Below, piece by piece: positions 10,833 to 20,826 of a stretch of DNA of 64,000 bases. How positions within the stretch are numbered: the first letter of the stretch is position 1; the number at the start of each line of letters is the position of its first letter. A program made the translations under genes and the position numbers. This stretch comes from Stappia sp. (GTDB taxonomy: Bacteria; Pseudomonadota; Alphaproteobacteria; Rhizobiales; Stappiaceae): NCBI RefSeq assembly GCF_040110915.1, contig NZ_CP157793.1, positions 2,802,939 through 2,866,938 on the forward strand, given 5' to 3'. The notes beneath the pieces were generated by a model that did not search any database, was not told the DNA's origin, and saw only the letters and a program-made list of their open reading frames with translations.

Positions 10833-11450
10833 CTAGCGATAGAGCCAGTGCTCGGGGATATGGGCGGTCACCGCCTCGCCGGGGCGAATGACGCCGGGGC
10901 GCTCGACATAGGCGACCAGCCCGCGCCGGCGGCGCGCGACCTTGGGAAACAGAAGATCCAGCCCCTCGTGCCCGGGGCAGCGTTCGGCGATTGCCTTGCC
11001 CGCGATCCGGCAGGGCGCGTTGTCGCCGTCGACCCGCAGGACCACGCCGCCGGCGAAGACGAGACGCGTGCGCGGCGGGACGAGCGACAGACGGGGAATG
11101 CCCTCGGTCACCACATTGCCGCCGATCCACCCCGCCTCCAGACGCTCGATGCCCATGTCGGCGGCGACCGCGGCCAGTTCCTCCGCCGACAGCACCGAGA
11201 TCTGGCGCTCGTTGCACATCTCCGTGCCGTTCGGATACCAGGGCTCGCGTCCGCCGGAACGCCGGGTGAAACCGGAATGCCGGTCGCCGGGAATGCCCTC
11301 GAAGCCGATCTTGAGCGCCGCCGTCCACTCGGTGCGGAAATCCTCGGGCCGTTTCGTGGCAAGCGCCTGCACGACCGTGCCCGACACCTTGCGCGCCGGT
11401 GCGCTGATCAAGTCTTCCGCCTGTTCGCGCCCGAAGAGATCGGCCGTCAT
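10833..11450 (-). CDS. MOSC domain protein
   Basis: A 205-residue protein with the MOSC (molybdenum cofactor sulfurase C-terminal) beta-barrel. The expected conserved cysteine is in DGDNAPCRIAG, and GWIGGNVVTEGI and LVPPRTRLVF match the family core. Related stand-alone proteins bind or carry molybdenum-cofactor sulfur or act in detoxifying reductions; the substrate here is unknown. The ATG at 11450 is preferred over the one at 11462 because GGAG lies at proper spacing upstream of it. About 280 bases between it and ettA hold only a terminator. Confidence 0.87.
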   Translation of the reverse strand: MTADLFGREQAEDLISAPARKVSGTVVQALATKRPEDFRTEWTAALKIGFEGIPGDRHSGFTRRSGGREPWYPNGTEMCNERQISVLSAEELAAVAADMGIERLEAGWIGGNVVTEGIPRLSLVPPRTRLVFAGGVVLRVDGDNAPCRIAGKAIAERCPGHEGLDLLFPKVARRRRGLVAYVERPGVIRPGEAVTAHIPEHWLYR

Positions 11451-11667
11451 CCTGGTCTCCATTGTCCAATCTCACGCAGCCGTGGCCCGCCGCTGTCGCG
11501 TTTCCCGCTCGCAGACGGTCGTTGCGTTTTGCAGCCGCGCGGGGTGCGGGGACATTGCCGCAAGCCCCGATGCGCCCGCGCCGCGCCTTCCAGTCGCAAC
11601 CCTAGTCCGATTCCGCCGGTCGGAAAACGCGGGCGCGCCGGTCGGAGCGGCGAACGCCGCCCAGACG

Positions 11668-11701
11668 AAAAACCGCGCCCGCGCGGGGTGCGCGGACGCG
11701 G
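11668..11701 (-). terminator. Rho-independent terminator of ettA
   Basis: On the minus strand an 11-bp stem (11691-11701 with 11673-11683, one G-T pair) closes a 7-base loop and is followed by five T residues (11668-11672). It lies just past the ettA stop codon (11735). Confidence 0.8.
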
Positions 11702-11734
11702 CTTGCGTCGTTTCGGCCCGTGGGGTCGGCCAGC

Positions 11735-13390
<1,656 letters not shown>

Positions 13391-13590
13391 AGGTGCCTGC
13401 CGCTCCGCTAATGTCGAGAAGGGGAAACTGAGGTCGTGTCTTAGTCGAAGGCACAGGCCGGAGCAAGGGCTGCCCGCGCCGCGGCCGCCCGCGGACGCCG
13501 TCCGGCGTTTACCGCGCGTTCACCGCTTGCCAGCAGCATCGCGCCGGGGCCGGGCACTTTGTGAAACCCGCAAGTCTGGAAGGAAGTCTC

Positions 13591-13848
13591 ATGCGTCTCC
13601 GGCACGGGCCGCGCCTCGCGGCCATCACCGCCGCCGCCCTCCTGGTGGCGGCCTGCGGATCCAATCGGTTCGAACGCGGCGTGACGGGCGGCGCCATCGG
13701 CACCGCCGCCGGCGCGGGCGTGCTCGCCGTCGCCGGCGGTCCGGTCCTCCTGGGAGCAGCCGCCGGCGCGGCCGGCGGCGCGGCCATCGGCGCCCTTACC
13801 AACGAGTGCCAGATCGATCTCGGCCCGCAGCGCCCGAACGGCTGCTGA
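13591..13848 (+). CDS. Small glycine-zipper lipoprotein
   Basis: An 85-residue protein. The signal sequence ends in a lipobox (LLVAACG), so it is probably a lipoprotein. It is followed by glycine-zipper repeats (GGAIGTAAGAGVLAVAGG and GAAAGAAGGAAIGAL) and a short polar tail with two cysteines. The ATG at 13591 follows GGAAGGAAG, a good ribosome-binding site; starting earlier would put charged residues before the signal peptide. Proteins of this type are outer-membrane or envelope-stress associated, but the precise role is unknown. It stands alone. Confidence 0.8.
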   Translation: MRLRHGPRLAAITAAALLVAACGSNRFERGVTGGAIGTAAGAGVLAVAGGPVLLGAAAGAAGGAAIGALTNECQIDLGPQRPNGC

Positions 13849-14061
13849 CCGGAAACGGCGGCTGACGAGGCCGGGCTTCGGCCCACACCTCCCTGCGCGC
13901 CCCCGCCGCAAATCCCCGGCGGGGGTGCGGAGGCGGTCCGCTCGCCACGAGCACAACCCAGACGTTATTCCAAAAAATATCTTCCGCCTTGATTGCGTGT
14001 CACAGAGATCACAAGATCGCTGGATAGAAGCAGGCTGCGGCACGTCCAAAAGGAGGGTGGA

Positions 14062-14346
14062 ATGAGCTGGTCTTTGTTGTGGGTCGACCATTGGTCCGGA
14101 TGCCCGGACACGCAGGAGGCAACGCGGGACGGCCGGAATCCGGCACAGGGCGCGATGGTCTCCGGCAGGACCGACCTGCCCACGTCCTCCGGGACCGCGT
14201 CCTCGACGTCCCAGCCGGCGTCCCCGCTGACCGAGGGGATCGACCCCCGGATTGCCGCCGCCGCGCACAGCGCCCTGGAGCGCATCGCGCAGGTGCAGGA
14301 CACCCTTCTCGATCCGGTTCTCGACCCCGCGCCGGGTCCCGCCTGA
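14062..14346 (+). CDS. Small hypothetical protein
   Basis: A 94-residue open frame starting 7 bases after a perfect AGGAGG Shine-Dalgarno. The product is serine/threonine/proline-rich in the middle, with a short helical C-terminal part (IAAAAHSALERIAQVQDTL). No family is recognised and no signal peptide or membrane segment is seen. The strong ribosome-binding site and the codon pattern of the C-terminal half are the main reasons to accept it. It converges on the membrane protein gene ending at 14422. Confidence 0.55.
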   Translation: MSWSLLWVDHWSGCPDTQEATRDGRNPAQGAMVSGRTDLPTSSGTASSTSQPASPLTEGIDPRIAAAAHSALERIAQVQDTLLDPVLDPAPGPA

Positions 14347-14421
14347 CGGTCCGGCGGCGGCAGACCCTCCGCGCGCCAACCGCGCGGGTCCCGCGCCCGT
14401 GTCCCGCACTAAGCGCCGGAC

Positions 14422-15282
14422 TCAGTGCCGCAGCAGCGATGCGTCGGCCGGGGCCGCAGTGGCGTCCGGCGCGGCACACGCGGCCGCCCGATAGCGGCGG
14501 AGCACCATCACCAGATCGAGGTGGAAGATCGACACGAACAGCAGGAAGGACGAGATCACCGCCGGTTCCGTCCACACATAGGCCTGATAGACGGCCGCGT
14601 TGCCGAGCGGCAGGGTGATGTCCTTGACGACGAAGAGCACCAGATAGCTCAGCGCCAGCACGGCGCTGATCTTGCCGACCGTCCGGCGCATGCGCGCCGC
14701 CGGCAGATGCACCAGTGCCGTCGCATGCAGGACCGGATGCACCTCCTCGTTCCGCAGGATGCTGGTCGAGATCAGCAGCCCGGACAGCACCACGAAGCCT
14801 TGCGAGAAGAAGAACAGATAGCTGCCGACCATATGCATGTCGTTGTCGACGCCCATCCGGTACTGGCTGAGCACGACCATGCCCGCCGAGGCGCCGATCT
14901 GCAGCACGATGGCCGTGCAGGCGGCCGCCGCCATGGTCCGGGCGGTCGCCGGCGACACGTCCTTTAGATGCCGGGCCGCCAGCAGGGACAGACCCGCGAC
15001 CACGCACACGCCCACGAACAGAATGCCCGCGCTCAGGGAAATCCAGAAGGCGAAGGGCTCGCCGATCAACGGATCGGACAGCGCGCGGCTGATCGTCGGC
15101 GGATATTGGGCCACATAGTCGGGATGGGTGGCGATGAAGCGCGCCCGCGCCCAGTAGATGTAGTAATTCACCACCGCCACCACGAAGGTGTTGGCGACAA
15201 GCGCCGTCACGGCGGCCGCGGCAAGCCATTTCGGCGGGCGGGCCCAGAAGGGATGCCGGGCGGCGGTATAGTGGTCGTTCAT
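14422..15282 (-). CDS. Multi-pass membrane protein, possibly Frag1/DRAM/Sfk1-like
   Basis: A 286-residue integral membrane protein with about six hydrophobic helices. Features are a first helix ending in YYIYWARARF, a loop YPPTISRALSDP, and later helices around LFFFSQGFVVLSGLLIS and SYLVLFVVKDI. The PTISR loop before helix two recalls the Frag1/DRAM/Sfk1 family, but the match is by eye only. The ATG at 15282 is chosen because the coding-like residue pattern begins there; the upstream frame is an arginine- and proline-rich shadow. No neighbour suggests a function. Confidence 0.7.
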   Translation of the reverse strand: MNDHYTAARHPFWARPPKWLAAAAVTALVANTFVVAVVNYYIYWARARFIATHPDYVAQYPPTISRALSDPLIGEPFAFWISLSAGILFVGVCVVAGLSLLAARHLKDVSPATARTMAAAACTAIVLQIGASAGMVVLSQYRMGVDNDMHMVGSYLFFFSQGFVVLSGLLISTSILRNEEVHPVLHATALVHLPAARMRRTVGKISAVLALSYLVLFVVKDITLPLGNAAVYQAYVWTEPAVISSFLLFVSIFHLDLVMVLRRYRAAACAAPDATAAPADASLLRH

Positions 15283-15975
15283 TCCGGAAGCGTCCTCGAC
15301 TGATCCGGCCCATCGGTGCGGCGGAGTATTCTGCAGCGCAAACGATTGCGCAACCTGCCAAAGGCGGCTTTGGCGCAGACAGGCCACACCTGTGTCCCGG
15401 AAGCCGCAGGGGACACGGCGGAGTCTGGCGGCGCGCCTTCTGGGCGAGCATTGGGCGGGAGGTCGGCGCAGGAATTCGGAGATCCCGAACAATCAGGTTC
15501 AACGAACCGCCCGTCACTCCGCAGGAATGCTACAAATCATTGAGAAGATGGTGGGCCCCACTGGATCAAAGAAAATAATAATTTCAATGATTTAGGGTGC
15601 TCTATTTTCCCGGTACCGTCCGAAATCCCGTCACTTTTTCCGGTGTCGTGAGCTAGCCATTTCGCTCGCAACGACAGCGAAAGCATATCAGATTCTGATG
15701 AGAACGACAGGCTTCTGCGGCAAATTATGGGCCAATTTTCGCTTCGTCGTCGTCCTCTATATCCCCAATTTGATAACAATCCAGAAATCTTAAATAGCAT
15801 TCCCGCTAAGCCGCGAGCACCCAACCCATCTGCGCCGGTTGCTCCGGAGAGGCCGGCGCCGGACGATCATTGTCGTCACGAAGCTCGAACATTATGTGCC
15901 ACTCGATCATCGCCGCTAGTAGCAGCCCCAAGGTTGATAGGGTGCCGCATGCCTCCAAGTGTCAACGCGAGGCCG
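15283..15975. other. Gene-poor stretch: island boundary
   Basis: No gene I can support in 693 bases. Base composition shifts toward AT from about 15,540 onward. The region contains the left copy of the tRNA-end repeat (15549-15558). Several short frames occur on both strands, none with a ribosome-binding site and recognisable product. It may be decayed DNA of the inserted segment. Confidence 0.6.
15549..15558. repeat. Candidate distal attachment site (copy of tRNA-Ile2 3' end)
   Basis: TGGTGGGCCC here is identical to 17869-17878, the last ten bases of the tRNA-Ile2 gene including the encoded CCA, in the same orientation. It lies on the 3' side of the tRNA, where integration duplicates would be expected. 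The following bases match only weakly (GGA a few bases on). Confidence 0.45.
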
Positions 15976-17268
15976 TCAATCGTCAGCGTCTGTTTCTGTC
16001 CACGAAAGCCCGCTTAGTATTTCCCATGCCGCTAGAAAATGATCATGGGCGATGTAACCAAACTTCGGAAGGTCATCCGAAAAGTAGATATCGTCGATGC
16101 CGTTTCGATAGCAATGAGCGATATAATCGCTGAAAACGGTTCGCAAAATCCCGCTAAGCCTTATGTGCATGTTATGGCAAATTACTGCCTCAATCATGCT
16201 GGTCTTGAAGCTTCTCCAATCAGGGGTGCATATTTCCGGCAAAACGGAAACGCCATCCTTTCCCATGAAGAATTCATCAAAGGAATCCTGCATAATACGG
16301 ATTGCCTGCCCAATAAACGCCGAGTGCAAGCTCTCCAACCAGTATTCATTATTGGGAACTTGATCGATTAGGGCCTGCACCGCTTCTAGTCGAGACGGAT
16401 CGGAGGTGCCAGAAACCTTACCTTCAGAAGATGAAGCTCTGAGAGGGCTGAATGGATTCACAATGCAGAGAACCAAGGTGTTCGGAAGGGCGAAGACCGC
16501 GGTGGTCTCAGCCCAGTACTGCCGCGCATAGATGAGCCCATGTAGCCCTGCTGCTTCAAGTCTCTGCGAGACTAATCCCGTCATGATTTTAAACGCATCT
16601 TGGGCATAGTCTGGGGGCATGCAGCCGGGCTCGCCTGCATCAATCCACCCGTCGATTAAAGGAAAGGATGCCGTCACCACAGTCATCGACCCATCGTCGA
16701 GGACATTGTTTTCGATCCAACGGTAGTACAGTTCGCTTGGATAATATGTCTCAAGCACGATTTGATCGCCATCCATCCGAGGAATAAAAGCGAGGACGTT
16801 CTTATTGTTGATGATCAGTTCTTGCGCCAGTGCATCTCTAACGCCCCTTCCTTCCATCGGTGCAATCAGAACCGACATCAGGCTTGACTCAGACAGCGGC
16901 GGGAACAAAGTGCAGAAGTGATTTGCGTAGCCCAAAAGCTCATTGAACGCTTGGCGCTCTGTCTGGGTAGATTTTTTTAGTTCGATTATGACGAGATCGC
17001 CTGAACCCGAGATGATTCCTAGTAGATCAATACGAGTCGTACTGTCACCGTCTCGAACCAAACGTACCTCTTTTCCGTCGATTTGAAGCTCCTCTAGATC
17101 TTCAATCATTCGATTGATCTTCGTTTCCGTCCGATTTTGAAGAAGGTCCGCTATGCTAGGGAAAGATCCTTCTGGCAGGGCGAGAGGTTCACGCTTCTCG
17201 ACTATCAAGGAATGCAGATCGTCCTTGTGGTTACTGAACAGGTAATCTCTTAATTCGTTTTCGTTCAT
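15976..17268 (-). CDS. PD-(D/E)XK nuclease-like protein, island-borne
   Basis: A 430-residue soluble protein. Around residues 70-110 it has the restriction-like nuclease signature: D81 in RIDLLGI, then E96 and K98 in VIIELKKS, followed by a helix containing LLGYANHF, as in NucS/DUF91-like and DUF4263-like nucleases. The C-terminal 300 residues are not recognised. ATG at 17268 follows GGGGAC. Codon use is AT-richer than all neighbours, indicating horizontal transfer. As an orphan cargo gene next to a tRNA it could be a defence nuclease, but no partner gene is present and the function is inferred. Confidence 0.75.
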   Translation of the reverse strand: MNENELRDYLFSNHKDDLHSLIVEKREPLALPEGSFPSIADLLQNRTETKINRMIEDLEELQIDGKEVRLVRDGDSTTRIDLLGIISGSGDLVIIELKKSTQTERQAFNELLGYANHFCTLFPPLSESSLMSVLIAPMEGRGVRDALAQELIINNKNVLAFIPRMDGDQIVLETYYPSELYYRWIENNVLDDGSMTVVTASFPLIDGWIDAGEPGCMPPDYAQDAFKIMTGLVSQRLEAAGLHGLIYARQYWAETTAVFALPNTLVLCIVNPFSPLRASSSEGKVSGTSDPSRLEAVQALIDQVPNNEYWLESLHSAFIGQAIRIMQDSFDEFFMGKDGVSVLPEICTPDWRSFKTSMIEAVICHNMHIRLSGILRTVFSDYIAHCYRNGIDDIYFSDDLPKFGYIAHDHFLAAWEILSGLSWTETDADD

Positions 17269-17868
17269 AAGTCCCCGCAGTGGATGTATTTTATGCGAGA
17301 TCGCATTCGCTTTACTCGGACGACGGCACTGAGAGACTGCTAGTATTCGCGCCCGATGACAATGACCGATTTTAAAATACACTCACTGACCTCTGGCTTC
17401 GAACAAGGGTTGTCAGCCGAACGGCGGCCCGCAGGTCGCACCGATCTGAATCAGACGGCTGCTCGTTAGACGAGTCCACGCTTACGGGGGCCTCTATAGC
17501 TGTCCCTCGATTCAGCAGCAGCGCAGACAACATTTGGTTGGATGGACTTGGCAAAAGTTGGTGTGGTTGCACGTGGTTTCGTGTTGAGGACTCGAACCCG
17601 CAACCAAGACGAAAATGCCGCCATCCAAAAGCGCCTAGATTCGAGGTGTTGCTGTATTCGTCAAAATATTTGATGGTTAACGGTATTTTTGGATTGAAGG
17701 CGCTGCGGCTTTACTAGGGCAAAAACGGCCTGACGGTATCCGAGGCTTAAAACTGGCGGTATTTTGGGGGTCAGGATACCGTCAAAATGGCTTGGCTGGG
17801 CCATTTTCTGAAAGTTAAGTTATTGATTTTATTGTTAAAATATTTGACAAATGGTCAAAAAAGGCAGT
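17269..17868. other. AT-rich non-coding arm next to the tRNA
   Basis: No gene is supported in these 600 bases. Visible structures: a tRNA-like T-arm and CCA at 17574-17605; near-identical 13-mers T(C/T)AAAATATTTGA at 17661-17673 and 17835-17847; a 10-bp inverted repeat GACGGTATCC (17732-17741) with GGATACCGTC (17774-17783); and CGGTATTTT motifs near 17681 and 17757. Such arrays are typical of recombinase arm and core sites. Confidence 0.55.
17574..17605 (-). repeat. tRNA-like 3' fragment (T-arm plus CCA)
   Basis: Aligned without gaps to the last 32 bases of the tRNA-Ile2 gene (17869-17900), 21 of 32 positions match. The CCA end, the GGACTCGAACCC loop region and AACC are kept, while the acceptor strand differs. 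No anticodon arm or matching 5' half is found upstream. It is a pseudo-tRNA fragment or a diverged attachment site. Confidence 0.5.
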
Positions 17869-17945
17869 TGGTGGGCCCGGAGGGACTCGAACCCCCAACC
17901 AATCCGTTATGAGCGGACGGCTCTAACCAATTGAGCTACAGGCCC
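17869..17945 (-). tRNA. tRNA-Ile2 (anticodon CAT, lysidine-modified)
   Basis: A full 77-base cloverleaf including encoded CCA. The acceptor stem is GGGCCTG with CGGGCCC (one T-G pair), the D-arm is TAGCTCAATTGGTTAGAG, the anticodon stem GTCCG/CGGAT encloses loop CTCATAA, and the T-loop is TTCGAGT. A CAT anticodon can be elongator Met or Ile2; the GGGCC acceptor and the anticodon arm context favour Ile2, whose C34 is changed to lysidine by TilS. It is the likely integration target of the adjacent mini-island. Confidence 0.9.
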
Positions 17946-18154
17946 ATGGTGCAACGCAGCGGGTGCGAGCGCGGCGACACCTTGACGCATTGGTATAGCA
18001 GGCGGGCGATGGCTGACAAGCGAGGCGTGCCGCCGGCGCGCGGCCTTTCCCGAGGTTTTGCTCCCGCCGCGCCGGCCGGGCATGCTACGTCAGGAGAAGG
18101 CCGTCGCCATCGCAGGGCGCGGCCGACCCTCAAGGACAGACCGAGGATACGCCC

Positions 18155-18676
18155 ATGTTCCGGCTCACCGCCCTCCTGCCGACCCGCGTCCTCGCCGCGT
18201 CGTTCGCCGTCGCCGTCGCGGGCTGGACGGCGGCGGCCGGCGCGCAGGACAGTCTTCCCTGCAGCGCACGGGCGACGGCGGAGACGATCTACCTGCCCGC
18301 CTATTCCGAGGTTCCAAGCTCCGACAGAGGCCGGGTGCAATTCGCGTCCACCGTGCTGGTGCACAATGTGGATCCCGACACGGATCTGGTGCTGACCCGG
18401 GTCAGCTATCATGACGCGAGCGGCGCGAAGGTGAGGGACATGCTGGGCGAGGAGACGCCGCTCGCGCCCTTCGCCTCCTTCAGCGCGGTCGTGGATGTGA
18501 CCGACCGCTCGGGCGGAATCGGCGCCAATTTCATCATCGAATGGCGCGCCGAAACGGCCAGTCTGTCGCCCATCGCGGAGGCCGTGATGCTCGGCTCGCG
18601 CGGAACGCAGGGCTTCGCGATCGGCACCGAGGGGCGCACGATCCGGCGAACCCCGGCCCCCTGCCCGCAAGACTGA
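18155..18676 (+). CDS. DUF3124 exported protein
   Basis: A 173-residue protein with an N-terminal signal peptide (cleavage likely after AAAGAQD) and a DUF3124 core: ETIYLPAYSEVPSSDRGR, then STVLVHNVDPDTDLVLTRVSYHD and later ANFIIEWRA. A beta-sandwich periplasmic protein is likely; function unknown. ATG at 18155 follows GAGGATA. A 14-base duplication covers its stop codon (18668-18695). The next gene on the same strand starts 160 bases on. Confidence 0.82.
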   Translation: MFRLTALLPTRVLAASFAVAVAGWTAAAGAQDSLPCSARATAETIYLPAYSEVPSSDRGRVQFASTVLVHNVDPDTDLVLTRVSYHDASGAKVRDMLGEETPLAPFASFSAVVDVTDRSGGIGANFIIEWRAETASLSPIAEAVMLGSRGTQGFAIGTEGRTIRRTPAPCPQD

Positions 18677-18695
18677 CCGGTCAAGACTGACCGGT
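18668..18695. repeat. 14-bp tandem duplication over a stop codon
   Basis: CAAGACTGACCGGT occurs twice head to tail at 18668-18681 and 18682-18695. The first copy contains the TGA of the DUF3124 gene (18674-18676) and the second repeats it just downstream. Confidence 0.9.
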
Positions 18696-18836
18696 CTCGC
18701 GACGCCCTGATCCTTCCCTCCTGCGCGGCCGGCCATCGGCCCATTGCCTTGAGCGGCAAACCGCGCGACAAGCAGAGGCGCGCGGACGCGGCCATTGCGC
18801 GCCGCGTCGGTCGTCCGTGCCAGTCGAGAGGCTTCC

Positions 18837-19940
18837 ATGCCGCGCTTTCCCCTCACCGTGACCCTCGTGCTCGTCTCGCTGACGCTGATCGGATGGCTGC
18901 TTGTCGTTGGCCGGGCGCTGCTTCTGCCCTTCGTTATCGCGATCCTCGTCTGGTACCTGATCAACGCCCTCGCGGCGGCGATCCGGGCGATTCCCCTCGG
19001 GCCCTATCGCCTGCCGCCCGTCGTCGCGCTGCCGGCGGCCCTGGCGGTCATCTTCGGCGTCTCGACCATGGTGGTGGACATCGTCACGGCGAACCTGACC
19101 GAGCTGGCGCGCGACGCGCCGGTCTATCAGGCCCGGCTCGAGGCGCTCGTCGCCACCTATTCCGAAAAGCTGGGGCTGGAAAACCCGCTCGAGTTGCGCG
19201 ATCTCGTGCCCGACAACGCGCTCAACCGGGCGATCGCCGCCGGCGCCAATGCCATCACCACCATCGCCGGATCCGCCTCGCTGGTCTTCATCTACGTGCT
19301 GTTCCTGTTGCTCGAGCAGAAGACCTTCGACCGCAAGATGCTGCGGCTGTTCACCTCGCCCGAGCGCGCGGAGATCGCCTTCAAGGTGCGCGAGCGCATC
19401 GCCGTGGCGCTGCGGCACTATCTCGGCATCAAGACGGCGGTGAGCGTGCTCACCGGCGTGCTGACGCATGTGCTGCTCACCGTCCTCGGCCTGCCCTATG
19501 CCGCGCTGTTCGGCTTCATCGCCTTCCTGCTGAACTACATCCCGACCATCGGCTCGCTGACGGCGGTGATTTTCCCCAGCCTGCTGGCGCTCGTCTATTT
19601 CGACAACCTGACGCCCTTCCTGATCATCAGCCTGGGGCTCGGCACCATCCAGTTTTCCATCGGCAACCTGCTGGAACCCCGGTTGATGGGCACGAGCCTC
19701 AACATGTCGGGCCTCGTGATCATGCTGTCGCTCGCCTTCTGGGGCTCGATCTGGGGCGTGACCGGCATGGTGCTCTGCGTGCCGCTGACGGTGATGGTGC
19801 TGATCATCTGTGCGCAGTTTCCCGCCTCCCGCCCGATCGCCGTGCTTCTGTCCGCCGACGGCGACGTCGGCGAGCCGATCGCCATGACGTCCGGCGCGAA
19901 TGGCGCAAATGGCGCGAAGGAGGCCGGGGGCACCCCCTGA
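18837..19940 (+). CDS. AI-2E family transporter (PerM/TqsA-like permease)
   Basis: A 367-residue inner-membrane protein with the AI-2E transporter layout: two or three N-terminal helices, a polar loop of about 100 residues (LTELARDAPVYQARLEALV), then helices with the conserved LNYIPTIGSLTAVIFPSL and GNLLEPRLMGTSLNMS. Members export varied small solutes or ions, and the substrate cannot be told from sequence. ATG at 18837 follows GAGAGG. The SIMPL-domain gene follows 127 bases downstream. Confidence 0.9.
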   Translation: MPRFPLTVTLVLVSLTLIGWLLVVGRALLLPFVIAILVWYLINALAAAIRAIPLGPYRLPPVVALPAALAVIFGVSTMVVDIVTANLTELARDAPVYQARLEALVATYSEKLGLENPLELRDLVPDNALNRAIAAGANAITTIAGSASLVFIYVLFLLLEQKTFDRKMLRLFTSPERAEIAFKVRERIAVALRHYLGIKTAVSVLTGVLTHVLLTVLGLPYAALFGFIAFLLNYIPTIGSLTAVIFPSLLALVYFDNLTPFLIISLGLGTIQFSIGNLLEPRLMGTSLNMSGLVIMLSLAFWGSIWGVTGMVLCVPLTVMVLIICAQFPASRPIAVLLSADGDVGEPIAMTSGANGANGAKEAGGTP

Positions 19941-20067
19941 CGCCGCCTTCGACACGCCGCAATTGAAGCGGAAGGTCCGCGCGATCGGCCCCGCGATCTC
20001 GCGATTGCGGACGATCGGACACACAATTTCGGGCCCCGGCGAACGGGGCTGGATCGGGAGTTTCTCA

Positions 20068-20796
20068 ATGCGTCTCTTCACCACCCGCCGCGCGCTCCTG
20101 CCCGCGGCCCTGCTCGCCGTCGCCCTGGCCGCGCCGGCCGCCGCCGACAGCCCGCGCGTCGCCACGCTCGACATGACCGGCACCGGAAGCGTCACCGCCG
20201 CGCCCGACATGGCGATGGTCAGGAGCGGCGTGGTCACCCAGGCGCCGACGGCTGCCGAGGCCCTTTCCGCCAACACCGAGGCGATGACATCCGTGATCGC
20301 CCGCATCAAGGACACCGGTGTCGAGGCACGCGATATCCAGACCTCGGACTTTTCCGTCGTGCCGCAGTACCGGCGCGTGAAGCCCAACGATCCCATCGAC
20401 CACAGCCGGGAACTCGTCGGCTATCAGGTGTCCAACACCGTGACGGTCCGGGTCCGCGATCTCGGCGGCCTCGGCGGCCTGCTCGATGCGGTCGTGCGCG
20501 ACGGCGCCAACAGCATCGACGGCCTGTCCTTCGTCGTCAGCGACGCCGACGCCCGCAAGGACGCGGCGCGCAAGGCGGCCATGGCCGATGCCCTGCGCAA
20601 GGCCCGCCTCTATGCCGAGGCCGCCGGCGTGGACCTCGGGCGGGTGCTGTCGATCTCGGAGCAGGATTATTCCCCGCGCCCGCAGATGATGATGGCCCGC
20701 TCCGCCATGGAAGGCGCCGCGGACGCCGTGCCGCTGGAAGCCGGCGAGACCACGCTGCAGGTGCGCGTCAACGTCACCTGGGAACTGCAGCAGTAA
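20068..20796 (+). CDS. SIMPL domain (DUF541) periplasmic protein
   Basis: A 242-residue exported protein: signal peptide ending in AAPAAADS, then the SIMPL/DUF541 fold with DMTGTGSVTAAPDMAMVRSG, a DIQTSDFSVVPQY segment, and C-terminal VPLEAGETTLQVRVNVTWEL. Relatives include E. coli YggE and BP26 of Brucella, oligomeric periplasmic proteins linked to oxidative stress or antigenicity; the exact role is open. The start at 20068 places the signal peptide at residue 1 and follows CGGGAG. It converges on the GNAT gene. Confidence 0.9.
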   Translation: MRLFTTRRALLPAALLAVALAAPAAADSPRVATLDMTGTGSVTAAPDMAMVRSGVVTQAPTAAEALSANTEAMTSVIARIKDTGVEARDIQTSDFSVVPQYRRVKPNDPIDHSRELVGYQVSNTVTVRVRDLGGLGGLLDAVVRDGANSIDGLSFVVSDADARKDAARKAAMADALRKARLYAEAAGVDLGRVLSISEQDYSPRPQMMMARSAMEGAADAVPLEAGETTLQVRVNVTWELQQ

Positions 20797-20826
20797 CCGC
20801 CCGCAAGGGGCCGGCGCGCGCAACGC

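Larger units (their letters stand above)
15549..17878. mobile_element. Putative 2.3-kb mini-island next to tRNA-Ile2 (no integrase left)
   Basis: The segment between the two 10-bp tRNA-end repeats is clearly less GC-rich than its flanks. It holds one foreign-looking gene (the nuclease-like protein), AT-rich arm-like repeats and a tRNA-like fragment. No integrase, transposase or replication gene is seen, so it is either a remnant or an element mobilised in trans. Boundaries are inferred. Confidence 0.5.

Noticed and set aside
15537-15824. A 95-residue minus-strand frame at the island edge
   Set aside because: No ribosome-binding site, no recognisable family, serine/arginine-rich composition; more likely decayed sequence.
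16039-16371. A 110-residue plus-strand frame inside the island nuclease-like gene
   Set aside because: Lies antisense to the C-terminal part of a better supported gene and has no ribosome-binding site.
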